Assembly (NCBI GenBank): GCA_020186115.1
Contig: WSYJ01000030.1
Location: 248,001 to 312,000, forward strand
Source of the DNA: Histomonas meleagridis
Taxonomy: Eukaryota > Parabasalia > Tritrichomonadida > Dientamoebidae
Reading direction: 5' to 3'
DNA: 64,000 nt
Part shown: piece by piece, positions 1 to 9,799 of the stretch
Position numbering within the stretch: the stretch's first letter is position 1
Layout: every line of letters starts with the position of its first letter
Notes under the pieces: model-generated
The model's input: the letters and a program-made list of their open reading frames with translations, nothing else
The model's database searches: none
Told to the model about the DNA's origin: nothing
Program-made: the position numbers and the translations under genes

Positions 1-135
1 AAATAAGCGTCGTTGAAAATTTGAAAGTACTCATTCAAAATATTGTTTGATTTACTTGTGCGACAGAAAAAAACAATAAACACTTTGTAAAAATAATGAA
101 CATTTAACCAAAAAAAAGACTTTTATGAAGTGAAA

Positions 136-450
136 TTACCATGTTGGTTCAGCATGCTTCTTCTTCTTGTCAACCATCCATTCGAACTTCCTAAGACGAC
201 CAAGACAATACATTGAAGATTTCTTGCATTGTTGGCATGTGAAACGAAGGCTGATCTTCTTTGATGTCTTCTTGCTACGACGGAGGAATGGTTTAACACG
301 ACCTACAAAACCCTCTTGCTTACGATCATATCTACGACGACCTAAAGCAACTTTACGTTCTTCACCTCGGCTAGCTTGGGTTACCTTAACAGTGGTGTGC
401 TTCTTGCAAAACTTGCAGAAGAATTTCTTAGTCTTTGGGTAATGCACCAT
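136..450 (-). CDS. RPL44: 60S ribosomal protein eL42 (L44/L36a)
   Basis: The 104-residue product is a basic protein of the large ribosomal subunit. It opens with MVHYPKTKKFFCKFC and carries two Cys pairs (CKFC near residue 12, CQQC near residue 75) that form the family zinc ribbon, plus the conserved GRRRYDRKQ core. Reading can continue in frame upstream to 516, but family members begin at the MV.xPKT segment, so the ATG at 450 is chosen. A Myb-type and CCTTT promoter block lies immediately upstream, at 455-480. The length matches the family norm of about 105 residues. Identification is secure. Confidence 0.95.
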   Translation of the reverse strand: MVHYPKTKKFFCKFCKKHTTVKVTQASRGEERKVALGRRRYDRKQEGFVGRVKPFLRRSKKTSKKISLRFTCQQCKKSSMYCLGRLRKFEWMVDKKKKHAEPTW

Positions 451-454
451 CTGC

Positions 455-480
455 GGAAAGGAACGGCCAAACCGTAAACA
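455..480 (-). promoter_or_regulatory. Ribosomal-protein promoter block (Myb-type + CCTTT)
   Basis: On the minus strand this reads TTTACGGTTTGGCC, then CCTTT, ending about 5 bp before the eL42 ATG. Nearly the same string precedes eL21 at 46816-46841. ACGGTT is the reverse of the Myb core AACCGT, and CCTTT resembles the T. vaginalis M5 initiator, which works with the Myb-bound M3 motif. The repetition is seen directly; the function is inferred. Confidence 0.6.
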
Positions 481-1328
481 ACCGCTTCCAAGGTAAAGGC
501 CGTTTAATTTTACCAAAATGCAATTGCACTAAATAAAAGTGTAGACATCTTTTTAACATTTCTTTCTGTTTATATCATCTTTTAGAAAAAACAATCAAGT
601 CTTGAAATAGGAGTTTACATGTGTAAAATGAAAACATTAAAATTTGCAGTTGATGTCAAAACATTTCCAAAACACTCATTGAACAAATGGGCCAAACTCC
701 AAGTAATTATCATAAATGAACTTTTACAACTATTAAATAATGAAATAAATCAACAAATTTGCACACCTTCTGTTGGAAATTCAAGTTGATTCATTTGTAT
801 TCATATCGATTTGAATTTATTATTTTAGCTGGAGATTAGATTTTTAATAATTGCGCTATTTTTTACTAAATCATGATATCAGAAATATTAAAAAACATAG
901 TTTTACACTAACCATATCCAATTAAACTTTAAAGCAACACCTGTACACAAAGAGAAAATCATTTTATTCAAGAAATTACACTTTTATGAAATTTAGTTGA
1001 TGATTTAAAAAAAATATAAACACAATAAAAAAGGTATTTTTAAGAGCAATCCAACAAAATCATTAATGCTTTCTTTAAAATCTCTCTTTCCTATGAAAAA
1101 TTGGAATTTTTTTCATGGGAAGAATGTTCTTCCAAAAATAATAAAAAATTAAAACAACTTACTATTTTTTATTCTCGATGAAAAAAATTGTATCATCAAT
1201 TATGAGATTTTAGTTGTCCTAATTTGGGGTTTCTAAATCTTGTTTTTATTCAGAAAAATGTTTATTTCCGTTCGTTAATTTTTTTAACTTTTTGTTTGCA
1301 ATAATTTTAAACGGAAGTTAAACAGAAA
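481..1328. other. Intergenic, AT-rich, no gene recognised
   Basis: This stretch lies between two divergent genes. I see no coding pattern on either strand. TAAACGGAAG at about 1309-1318, about 10 bp before the Myb ATG, contains the AACGG core seen upstream of other genes here. Confidence 0.5.
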
Positions 1329-2240
1329 ATGTGCGAAGTGCCCCCTGCGAACAACCCAATAGCACCCACTCGGAACCGTAGTCGTGGAGGATCTACAAGC
1401 AAAAACCAAAAGTGGTCACCAGAAGAGGATGCTTTGCTGCGTGAAATTGTTTCTTCTCAACAAAGCATAAATTGGAAATCTGCAGAAGCACGCTTTCCAG
1501 GGAAAACTTCTCAACAAATCTTCGAAAGGTGGACCAAGGTTCTTGATCCAAAACTAACAAAAGGTTCTTGGACCAGACAAGAAGATGAAATAATCATCAA
1601 TTTCGTAGCTGCTAATGGGTGTAAAACATGGACTAAGCTTGCTTCATTGCTTCCAGGACGAATTGGAAAGCAATGTCGTGAGAGATGGTTTAACCATCTT
1701 GATCCGAACATAAGCAGAAGCCCATGGACACCAGAGGAAGACAGGATTTTGTATAAACTTCACAAAGAATATGGAAACCATTGGTCTAAGATATCACAGC
1801 ACATGCCTACAAGGACAGATAACATGATAAAGAACAGATGGTATTCTGTTCTCTCAAAGAAGTCTCCTCCTCCCTCAGAGGAACAGACGCCCATTAGTAC
1901 CAATGAAAACACAAATGAAGTGGCCAAAGAAGAATATGTTCTTCCAAAACCAATTGAAGAACCAGTCACAGAACAAAAGCCAAGCTGGATGCAAACCACC
2001 GCAACACCATTTTCAATGACACCATTCCAAGGAACACCATTGGGATCAATTTCGCCAATGATATCATGTTCACCATTTGCTCTGTTTTCGCCATGTGCAA
2101 AGCCGACATCATACTTTAGCCCATGGCAAACAGAGACGCCAACAAAGAACGTGTTTATGTCGCCTACAAAACAAAAAAATTCACCGCCATCGTTATCGGA
2201 GAATCGAATCGAACTTATGAATCTCCTTGTACACCAATGA
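1329..2240 (+). CDS. Three-repeat Myb DNA-binding protein
   Basis: The 303-residue protein has three consecutive SANT/Myb repeats at about residues 26-75, 77-126 and 129-177. Each has spaced tryptophans (KWSPEEDALL, GSWTRQEDEII, SPWTPEEDRIL), and repeats 2 and 3 end in the typical CRERWFNHLDP and MIKNRWYSV recognition helices. The R1R2R3 layout is that of animal c-Myb and plant 3R-Myb and suggests sequence-specific DNA binding. The C-terminal third is Pro/Ser/Thr-rich and likely disordered or regulatory. Myb factors drive core promoters in trichomonads, so a role on the AACGG elements in this window is possible but unproven. Confidence 0.92.
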   Translation: MCEVPPANNPIAPTRNRSRGGSTSKNQKWSPEEDALLREIVSSQQSINWKSAEARFPGKTSQQIFERWTKVLDPKLTKGSWTRQEDEIIINFVAANGCKTWTKLASLLPGRIGKQCRERWFNHLDPNISRSPWTPEEDRILYKLHKEYGNHWSKISQHMPTRTDNMIKNRWYSVLSKKSPPPSEEQTPISTNENTNEVAKEEYVLPKPIEEPVTEQKPSWMQTTATPFSMTPFQGTPLGSISPMISCSPFALFSPCAKPTSYFSPWQTETPTKNVFMSPTKQKNSPPSLSENRIELMNLLVHQ

Positions 2241-2656
2241 ATAAATATGTCTTGTTGCAACTAAGTATTTGTTTTGTACGTTGTGCTACATGAAATCTAA
2301 AAAATGTTTCCGAATTTTTAATAGTAAAAATGCTTTAATGACACCAAGTACTTATTTAGAGATATTATGCTGAAGTAAATTATTCGTGCTTTAGTTTCAT
2401 GGGAAACTTAGTTCAATAAGAAAGTTAAGAAAAAAGCATCTTATAGTATCAATTTCAATAGAAAACAATCGTTTGCTATTCAATTGCCAGTCAATTTCCC
2501 TATCGGCCAGATACTTCGCATCAGAAGGAATGTAATTTTTTAACAGAAATTTGTTTTAAAAGTATATTTGATTTAAAATTTAAAATCACATTAATGTAAA
2601 AAGATCATAGAGAAAAATTTTAAGTTGTATTACAAAGCAAAGTTAACGCATAAAAT

Positions 2657-4099
2657 CTATTCTTTATTATGTAAAATATCAAATATTTGAGTTACTGAAG
2701 GGTCATTAATGAATTTATTGGCCTCTGCTTGAATATCTTCGTTCTCAGCGGATTCTGCCATTTCGTTTATCGTATCAAATATTCCATTTTCCTCCATCTT
2801 CATCATAATTTCTTCGTTACCATGGTAAACAGCGAAAGAAGCAATTACAAGAAACATACCAATCAGTTTACAGCATAGAGTTTGGTTTGGCGATTGAAGA
2901 AAAGCAGATGCATCTTCAATGAAATTATTATCTACCAATTTTACAACAACATCGTTTTGATGAGATAAAAGCAGTGGTTGGAAAGCCATTAAAGCTGCTT
3001 CTTTACCTTCATAGTTTTCAGTACAAAAACAGATGCATGCAAAATCAATTGCATCAGAACCACCATCTAATTCTACCAGCGAAGGCCTAATCTCAAAAAG
3101 CTTTAAAACCAATTTAAATAATGCTTTCTTGACAATTTTATTGTCAACTTCGAAAATTGGTAAAACAAATTCCCACGAAAAAGTGCCAAAAATTAAATCG
3201 AAAATTTCGAAATCGTTTGTAGACAAAAAGAAGCAAAAAAGCAAAATTAATGATTCTTGAGATGAGCTGTCACTATCGGCGATTGTAGAAAAAAGCACAG
3301 GAATATTAATTATTTGGAAAAAATATCGATAAAAATCAGCACCAAGAGAACAAAATGCATGAGCAACAATACACAGCTCATCATGGTAAGCAGCGCTTGT
3401 TGACTCTGGAATGGTTTTAAGTATTTCACCAACAATTCCGATATCATTCAAATTATATTCTAAAGTTTCTTCACTAAATAGAAGAAAAATGATTCTTAAT
3501 ATATAGCTTTTTGATATGGGATTGGATTCTATCATAAAACATTTAGTTAAAGCTTCGTAAAATTGAAATTCGTTTAAAAGAGAAACTATTTCGGAGAAAT
3601 TGCATAAAAGTAAAATAAGAGCTTTAAACGAATATTCCCTGAATTGAATATCTGTGCGACTATCAACGGCAAAATAGAAAAGAGAAAATAAAATATCTTG
3701 TGATTGCCATTGTTGAGGTAAAGAACCATATTTAATTATCCAAGTACGAATGATCTTTGCAATGTATGATAATATGTATATCTTTTTTTCCGTGTGGAAA
3801 AGTTCAAAAATAACATTTGGAATATCATTCTGAATTAAAATTTCAATGTCGTTTTTTGATGACTCCTTAAGGAATGAATGAAAAGAAAATAATATCTGTT
3901 CCTTAATTTTGTCATCAAATTGTAAAATCGCAAGAATCTGCGGAATAATAATTTCAACAGGAACTGTGACTTGTTCATTCGTTTTTTTTTCTTTTTCTTC
4001 TTCGGTTGCCAAGGAAAACATGTTTTTTTTATATCTTTTGAGAGGTAAGATTTTGTACCCAATGTTCATATTTTCTCTCCCAACAAGAAAAAGTGACAT
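2657..4099 (-). CDS. Armadillo/HEAT-like conserved hypothetical protein
   Basis: The 480-residue product is rich in Leu/Ile/Phe helices, with repeated amphipathic helix pairs across its length (for example around residues 45-90, 150-260 and 330-440). This is the look of an armadillo-type solenoid. I recognise no catalytic motif. A charged segment (EEEKEKKTNEQ, about residues 33-43) precedes the helical part. There is no signal peptide or convincing membrane span. It is probably a cytosolic or nuclear scaffold; no specific function can be assigned. The ATG at 4099 is the first in frame and fits the short leaders of the region. Confidence 0.7.
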   Translation of the reverse strand: MSLFLVGRENMNIGYKILPLKRYKKNMFSLATEEEKEKKTNEQVTVPVEIIIPQILAILQFDDKIKEQILFSFHSFLKESSKNDIEILIQNDIPNVIFELFHTEKKIYILSYIAKIIRTWIIKYGSLPQQWQSQDILFSLFYFAVDSRTDIQFREYSFKALILLLCNFSEIVSLLNEFQFYEALTKCFMIESNPISKSYILRIIFLLFSEETLEYNLNDIGIVGEILKTIPESTSAAYHDELCIVAHAFCSLGADFYRYFFQIINIPVLFSTIADSDSSSQESLILLFCFFLSTNDFEIFDLIFGTFSWEFVLPIFEVDNKIVKKALFKLVLKLFEIRPSLVELDGGSDAIDFACICFCTENYEGKEAALMAFQPLLLSHQNDVVVKLVDNNFIEDASAFLQSPNQTLCCKLIGMFLVIASFAVYHGNEEIMMKMEENGIFDTINEMAESAENEDIQAEANKFINDPSVTQIFDILHNKE

Positions 4100-6246
4100 A
4101 AATTAACGTTCTTTTGTACCTAACGTGCATTTGCACTAATGACCATTTAAGATCCAGGATATCATATGATTTTTAATAGTTGAAGGGTTTTGATTTGGAA
4201 TTCCAAAATAAATAATGCAGTTGTTATTTGATTCATTCTTTCACATAGGACATTTAAAAAAATATAAATAGTTATTTTACTACATGAAATTACCCTTTTT
4301 CCGATCAAAAATCAAACAAATCGGGAAATACGATACATTCAAGTCCTTACAAATTTTGATCGTTCATTTTTGATTTTCCAAAAAAAGTGAAATTTAGAAC
4401 TTAACGAAAAAAAATTTAAAATTTGTTTGCATTTCTGGAAATATTCAAACAAAAGCTAATTAAATTCTGTGTGTAACTTTATAAACTATATTGTTCATTG
4501 AGTTGAAGTGGATCATTTGTTTTCTTCCTCTATGTCGAGGTTTTCAAAAAAATCATTACATTTAACAAAAGCTTTTTATGATATCATTTGTAGGTTCGAA
4601 AGCAGTAATCATTCCATGTGCTATAAGTGCAAATAAAATTGACGTTCAAGAACGTGCTGTTAAAAGTGAAGAAGGAAAAGCACTTGCAGAACAAAGTTGA
4701 AGTTGAATCTAAAGTTTCAAAACGCAATAATAAAAAAGAAGTATGCAATATTTACTGAAATTTTCATCATAAAAATTACTTGTTGCTCTACGAAATGCTT
4801 TTATTTTAAGTCATTTTACTCGAGTAAAATGGTTATGTCATCAATTTAATTTAATGTAGAAAATAAATGGAAATGTATATCATTACTAAAATCAAAATTA
4901 ATACTAATTATTATCTATAATATTTAAGTGATATTAATATAAGAATTTAAAATTACCGCTTTTATGAATGTAAGTTAGAAAATCGTCATTGATACTAATA
5001 AATGATGTTTCTTTTGTTTTATATGATAATAATTAATTTAATATTTTAATAATAAATTTTATTACATATTGAAATTGATAAAATCCAAGAGCAAAATGAA
5101 CCAAATACCCAAAAATTCCATGGAAAATTATATATATTGAACTTATTATGAGTCAGATACAATTCTGATAGTATATTTTCAAATCTATTTTAAAATACAT
5201 CAGAGTTATTTAGTACTTTTATAATAATTTGATTGTAAATTTTATATTTTTTACATGAAATTAAGATATCGTACCAATCACATAACTAAAGCCATTTAAT
5301 TTATATTAATTTAGATAAATCATAAGATATGATTAAATTACATCTATGAGAACCAACAATTTAAAACCAAGAAAATCTATGTAAATTGAAAGAAAAAAAT
5401 GCTAAAGATTAGAGAATTTTAAAAAATTAGATATAATTTAAATTGATTTAACATTATTTTGTTATTGTTATATAATACTATTTTTTTTTTTATAATGCAC
5501 TTATCATCGATTTTCTTACGAACTAAATAATATAATTGCTGCGAGTTTGTCCTTTTCAAAAGATATAAATATAAATTATTTGACATATGATAAGTTTAAA
5601 TGGAAACGGAAATTGATGATTTTCAAATACTAATATTGATTCAACTGCTTTTGGAATATTATTTTCATTCATTTCAAAAATAAGCTTTTTTATTTGTTGT
5701 AATACTTCTATAGTATCCTTAGTTTTTCCTTTGGTTTGTACTTCGTGCGAAATATTTCCTCCCAATGAAAAAAATTATAATGAACGATTACTAATAACAA
5801 TTTGAGTTCATATGAAATTCTTTTTAAAGTATGAAAAATCATCTTCATTATTCATTCTATTCTGACTAAACAAAATCTGACTCAATTTTTTAACTGATTC
5901 ATATAAAAAGTAACAAAACAACATTATTATTAGAAGAAAATATAGTGATACATTATAAAATGTGTAATCATTTACATGTCACAAAAAAATTTTTTTCGGC
6001 TGTTATATGTAGTGGATAATTTTGAATAGTATTACACAAACAGTAAGTTAAAATTTTAATTTTCATTTTGAAAAATAAATTCATTAACATGTTATCAGTT
6101 TACGTGTAACGGATTTGTGAATGTTTTAATCGTACATATTGTTTTCATGGGTTACATCGTTCTTAACAAAATTTGAATATAAACTCAGGGTAACCCACAA
6201 TGTCGGTTTGATTGGCTATTGAAAAAGTCAAATCGTTTACAAAGCA
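4100..6246. other. 2.1-kb AT-rich gene-poor stretch with a GTPase relic
   Basis: No intact gene is visible. A small-GTPase fragment sits at 4578-4700 and is listed separately. A minus-strand open stretch at 5556-5765 lacks an ATG at its start and resembles no family I know. The rest is AT-rich with frequent stops in all frames. Confidence 0.5.
4578..4700 (+). pseudogene. Relic of a Rab/Ras-type small GTPase (G4 region)
   Basis: The short reading frame gives IPCAISANKIDVQERAVKSE followed by EGKALAEQ and a stop. This is the pattern around the G4 guanine-recognition motif (NKxD) of Rab/Ras proteins, followed by the usual helix that begins with an EEG and ALA segment. The P-loop, switch regions and prenylated tail are not found around it. 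I read it as a decayed internal fragment. It lies on the opposite strand from the second relic at 7540-7900, with the transporter gene between them. Confidence 0.55.
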
Positions 6247-7371
6247 ATGCCTGAAGTTTCATTTCTCAGGAAGGTAGTTATTCTAACAATCTTCTTTACA
6301 TGCGGAGCATTTAGTGCTCTTCTTACAAACCTTATTTATAGCACTTCAACATACGGATTCCATCATGTCAACAAAAAATTTGAAAAACCATGGTTCCAAG
6401 GATGGGCCATGTTTCTTGGTATGACTCTTCTTATCTTTGACACACGCTTTATCCGAGGATGTAAATGTCCATCATATGTCATAGGTGGTACAGTTCGAGG
6501 ATGGGGTCTGTTTCGTGTTGTTTCCATTCCTGCTTTATGTGATCTTTTTGCCACAGTTCTTCAAAACATTGCCTTCCTTTATCTTACTCCATCCATTTGG
6601 CAAATGATGCGTGGTTCAATTTTACTTTTCACGGCTCTTTTTGCCATCTTCTACCGCCACAAGAAGTTATCATGGGTTGATTGGTTTGGTGTTGTTACCA
6701 CAATTGTAGGTATTACAATTGTTGGTCTTAGTTCCATTCTCTCCGAAACTAAAGCCGTTGAATCCTCCACTGGGATGAAGCTCTTAGCCATGCTTTTGAT
6801 TGTCATTGCGCAAGCACTTCAAGCCTTCCAAACCATTGTTGAAGAAGAATTGCTTCACGATGTCGATGCCACGGAAAGTGAAGTTGTCTCATATGAAGGT
6901 ATTTGGGGTCTTTTCTTCAGCACATTCATCACCATGCCCATTGCTAACATATTACCTGAAAGTGTCAGTGGCATTTATGAGAATTCACTTGAGAGTTTCT
7001 ACATGTTATCCCATTCATGGCAACTTGTTTTGCTTACCATTGCATATGTTGTTGTTATTGTTGGGTATAACTGGTCCGGAATGATTGTTACGTCATTCTC
7101 ATCTGCTATTCATAGGAATATCTATGAGGCACTTCGTTCGATAGCTGTTTGGGCATTGTCTGTGATTGTGTACTATTTGTTCCCGAATAGCGGCGCTGGC
7201 GAAAAGCTCAAGTTGATGTCGTTGGTGCAGTTGTTGGGATTCGCGATATCGATACTTGGATCATTCATTTATAATCGGGTGCTCAAGTTCCCATGTTATA
7301 ATTATGAGGCCGACGAAGCGATGAATCAGCAAACAAATGATAATAATGGTGAATACACTAAAATTAATTGA
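6247..7371 (+). CDS. SLC35F6-like membrane transporter (DMT superfamily)
   Basis: The 374-residue multi-spanning protein has about ten hydrophobic segments from residue 8 to 345. It contains the SLC35F6-type N-terminal block (the KPWFQGWAMFLG stretch near residue 47) and the drug/metabolite-transporter signature around SIWQMMRGSILLFTALFAIF. Relatives reside in endomembranes or lysosomes and belong to the nucleotide-sugar transporter clan; the substrate is not readable here. The hydrophilic tail (about residues 350-374) is Asn-rich and probably cytosolic. The ATG at 6247 directly precedes the first hydrophobic helix. Confidence 0.85.
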   Translation: MPEVSFLRKVVILTIFFTCGAFSALLTNLIYSTSTYGFHHVNKKFEKPWFQGWAMFLGMTLLIFDTRFIRGCKCPSYVIGGTVRGWGLFRVVSIPALCDLFATVLQNIAFLYLTPSIWQMMRGSILLFTALFAIFYRHKKLSWVDWFGVVTTIVGITIVGLSSILSETKAVESSTGMKLLAMLLIVIAQALQAFQTIVEEELLHDVDATESEVVSYEGIWGLFFSTFITMPIANILPESVSGIYENSLESFYMLSHSWQLVLLTIAYVVVIVGYNWSGMIVTSFSSAIHRNIYEALRSIAVWALSVIVYYLFPNSGAGEKLKLMSLVQLLGFAISILGSFIYNRVLKFPCYNYEADEAMNQQTNDNNGEYTKIN

Positions 7372-7539
7372 AAATGAATAAAATAAACACTTTGAAATGT
7401 GATTTAGTTTCTCTGCTTGAATAAATATATTAAAATTTATATTTGTTTGTCTTTTTGATATAGAAGTGCGATTTGAAATCAAAGATTAGCTATATTTCCA
7501 ATATAAATTAGAACATTTATTCTGAAAAAAATCATTGAT

Positions 7540-7900
7540 TTATGATATCAAACATATCTCTTGGGGTTTTGTCACCATTTCTGGAACATCTTCTTTATGT
7601 TTAATCTCTTGTGGAATGTCCTGCGGATATTTGTTTTTGATCATCATTTTCAATAATGTTTCAAATGCTTCTTGGGCCCCTTCCCCAGATTCTTATCAAC
7701 AACCCTTCTATTTCAGACAAAGTTACATCATGTTCAAGATCACTTTTATTTGCACATACAACAAATGGAACATTCTTTAAATCGGGTCTCACTTATCTAA
7801 TTTTTTAATTACATTGTTTAGACCTATAAAGGAATATTTATCATCAAATGATCCTACAATTAAATACCCATCAGCTGTCGTCAAATTTGAAATAGGTGAG
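7540..7900 (-). pseudogene. Decayed Ras-like GTPase (C-terminal half)
   Basis: Minus-strand translation in shifting frames gives DGYLIVGSFDDKYSF, then DLKNVPFVVCANKSDLEHDV (G4 motif NKSD), then GEGAQEAFETLLKMMIKNKY, and finally a tail ending CLIS, which fits a CaaX prenylation box. A stop and a frame change separate the first two blocks, and another frame change precedes the last; the ETSAK-type G5 region is lost. No P-loop or DTAG motif is found upstream. It is a 5'-truncated, frame-broken Ras-family pseudogene just downstream of the convergent transporter gene. Confidence 0.75.
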
Positions 7901-8140
7901 AAATTAAATTTTTCAAATCAAAATGTTGTATTCTTTTCGAATAAAGAGCTTATACATCTCCAACATCCGTTATGTGTGGGTATACTTTCTTTAAGAAAGA
8001 AATCGTCCAAAGATCAGCTAATGCCGTAATACAAAAAGATTTTTGTCTTCCATTTCCTCATTTTGAACTCACTCAAATTTGAATCATTAACCGAAATGGC
8101 AAAATATTCACATCAAACAACGATAAAACTCACAAAAAAT
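7901..8140. other. Spacer between the GTPase relic and the RING gene
   Basis: This may hold further eroded sequence of the Ras-like relic, but I could not align any of it to a GTPase motif. It ends at the stop codon of the double-RING gene. Confidence 0.35.
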
Positions 8141-9604
8141 TTATGCATCAACAGATGCTTTGCAAAAGGGGCATCGATGCGTCTTCAAAATGGACTTCAA
8201 ACAGTTCTGATGTAGCATATGTCCACATGGAAGTACTGAATAAACATATTCATCGCCAAACTCAAGTCTTCTGCTGCAGTACGCACAACACTTCTGTTCA
8301 ATGTACTCTGCGGGCGTAAGCGAACGCGAATTGAATACCATAACGCCGGGCGATTGCTGTCTGCTGCGCTGCTGTGCGTTATCAGTTTCTCTGTTACTTC
8401 TTTGGTTTGGATTTACATTACCATTTTGCGTCTGCTGATAACTGTTATAGTTTTGTTGGGTACTTCTTTGATTTGTATTTGTATTTGCGTATTGGGAATG
8501 CTGATTGTAACTAAAGTTTCTGCTTGTATTCACATGCGGCTGCTGGAAATCGTTTCTGCCATTTGGTGATTGGCTACTTCTGTAGTTAGTGTTTGCGCTG
8601 TTGTACTGCGACTGCTGATAATTGTTGTAACTTCTGTTGTTTGGATTTGCATTGGAATATTGCGATTGTTGGTAATTGTTATAGTTTTGTTGTCCGCTTC
8701 TTTGGTTTGGATTTGTGTTTTGTTGATTGTAACGAAAGTCTTGCGATTGGTAATTTCTATTTGCGTTTGAATGTGGTTGTTGGAAATTGTCCTGCGATTG
8801 ATATTGACGACCATTTCTGTTGTTTTGCGATTGGTGGAATTGATTGTTTCGATTGTTTTGTGCTTGTTGATAATTGTTATTTCGATTTTGCGATTGTTGG
8901 AAATTATTCCTGTTGCTTTGGGTTTGTTGGTAATTGTTGTTTCTGCTTTGAGATTGCTGATAATTGTTTCGATTGTTTTGTGCTTGTTGATAAATATTCT
9001 GATTAGTGTAATTTTGATTATTTTGATAATGGCTCCGATTCGGTGGCGGAGGTGAAGGTGGAGGTGGGCGATACTGTTGTTGTTGCTGCCGCTGGTTTCT
9101 GTTAGTTTGTTGTTGCGGTTGTGGATTTGAATTCGGACGAGGCGGAGGATTATTTTGATTTGTTGATTGACTTGAGGAACCAGCAGGACGGAATTCTGTT
9201 CTACATATTGGACATGAATGCTTTTGACTTAACCAGGGTATTAAACATTCTTTATGAAAAATATGCCCACATGGTAAAGTCGTGTATTCAACATTAAATT
9301 CAAATGGCTCTAAACAAATTACACATTCCATTTTTTCTACATATTCAGATGGAGTGATTTTACGAGTACTTAGTTTTTCTTCTGGTTTTAACTTTTCTTT
9401 AAGATCAGGATTTGATTCGGCCATTCGTCTTGAGCGTTCACTAGGCCCTCTTTGTTCAGCAGTAGCCCAGTTAAAGATTGGTGAAAGATTTTCCCAAAAA
9501 TTGTCTTCATCAATATCAGGAGCATTATGATGATAATTAAAATCTGATTGTATCCCATCAAAGATCCTTACGAATGGATCAAAGATTTCCGAGAAGATAT
9601 TCAT
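8141..9604 (-). CDS. Double-RING protein with Gln/Asn-rich linker (probable E3)
   Basis: The 487-residue protein has a RING-H2 domain near residues 92-138 (CVICLEPF, then LPCGHIFHKECLIPWL, then CPICRTEF) and a second RING-like domain at the C-terminus, near residues 437-482 (CCAYCSRRLEF, then LPCGHMLHQNCL, then CPFCKA). Each keeps the Cys/His spacing for two zinc ions. About 290 residues between them are Gln/Asn/Ser/Tyr-rich with loose NYQQSQ-type repeats, resembling a prion-like disordered region. RING-H2 proteins are usually E3 ubiquitin ligases; the substrate is unknown. The start is the ATG at 9604; upstream in-frame codons lack ATG. Confidence 0.85.
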   Translation of the reverse strand: MNIFSEIFDPFVRIFDGIQSDFNYHHNAPDIDEDNFWENLSPIFNWATAEQRGPSERSRRMAESNPDLKEKLKPEEKLSTRKITPSEYVEKMECVICLEPFEFNVEYTTLPCGHIFHKECLIPWLSQKHSCPICRTEFRPAGSSSQSTNQNNPPPRPNSNPQPQQQTNRNQRQQQQQYRPPPPSPPPPNRSHYQNNQNYTNQNIYQQAQNNRNNYQQSQSRNNNYQQTQSNRNNFQQSQNRNNNYQQAQNNRNNQFHQSQNNRNGRQYQSQDNFQQPHSNANRNYQSQDFRYNQQNTNPNQRSGQQNYNNYQQSQYSNANPNNRSYNNYQQSQYNSANTNYRSSQSPNGRNDFQQPHVNTSRNFSYNQHSQYANTNTNQRSTQQNYNSYQQTQNGNVNPNQRSNRETDNAQQRSRQQSPGVMVFNSRSLTPAEYIEQKCCAYCSRRLEFGDEYVYSVLPCGHMLHQNCLKSILKTHRCPFCKASVDA

Positions 9605-9720
9605 TGTTTGCAAGTAATTGGCAAATTTTTTTTACGATTAAAATGCTTTTAAAAACCATAATTAGACACTGATTACTAATGTTTATGCATAAATAATAAT
9701 GAATTATTGTATGAATGAAA

Positions 9721-9793
9721 GGGACTCTAGCTCACCTGGGAGAGCACACGACTGAAGATCGTGAGGTACGTGGTTCGAGTCCGCGGAGTCCCA
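9721..9793 (+). tRNA. tRNA-Phe (anticodon GAA)
   Basis: A 73-nt cloverleaf. The acceptor stem GGGACTC pairs perfectly with GAGTCCC and is followed by discriminator A. The D-arm is CTAGCTCACCTGGGAGAGC. The anticodon stem CACGA/TCGTG carries loop CTGAAGA with anticodon GAA. The T-loop reads GGTTCGAGTCC. A six-T run follows immediately as an RNA polymerase III terminator. The internal A and B boxes look intact and there is no intron. Confidence 0.96.
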
Positions 9794-9799
9794 TTTTTT
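9794..9799 (+). terminator. Pol III T-run after tRNA-Phe
   Basis: Six consecutive T residues follow the discriminator base directly, the standard polymerase III stop signal. Confidence 0.8.

Noticed and set aside
451-516. Upstream extension of eL42, or an intron in its 5' region
   Set aside because: No GTATGT donor or ACTAAC branch site typical of trichomonads is present, and the family start fits the ATG at 450.
5556-5765. Minus-strand frame LGGNISHEVQTKGKTKD
   Set aside because: No ATG and no recognisable family; it may be a relic, but the evidence is too thin to list as a feature.
8354-9055. Several plus-strand open frames opposite the RING gene
   Set aside because: They are the antisense of the Gln/Asn-rich linker, where CAA/AAT codons give stop-free Leu/Ile/Val-rich complements.
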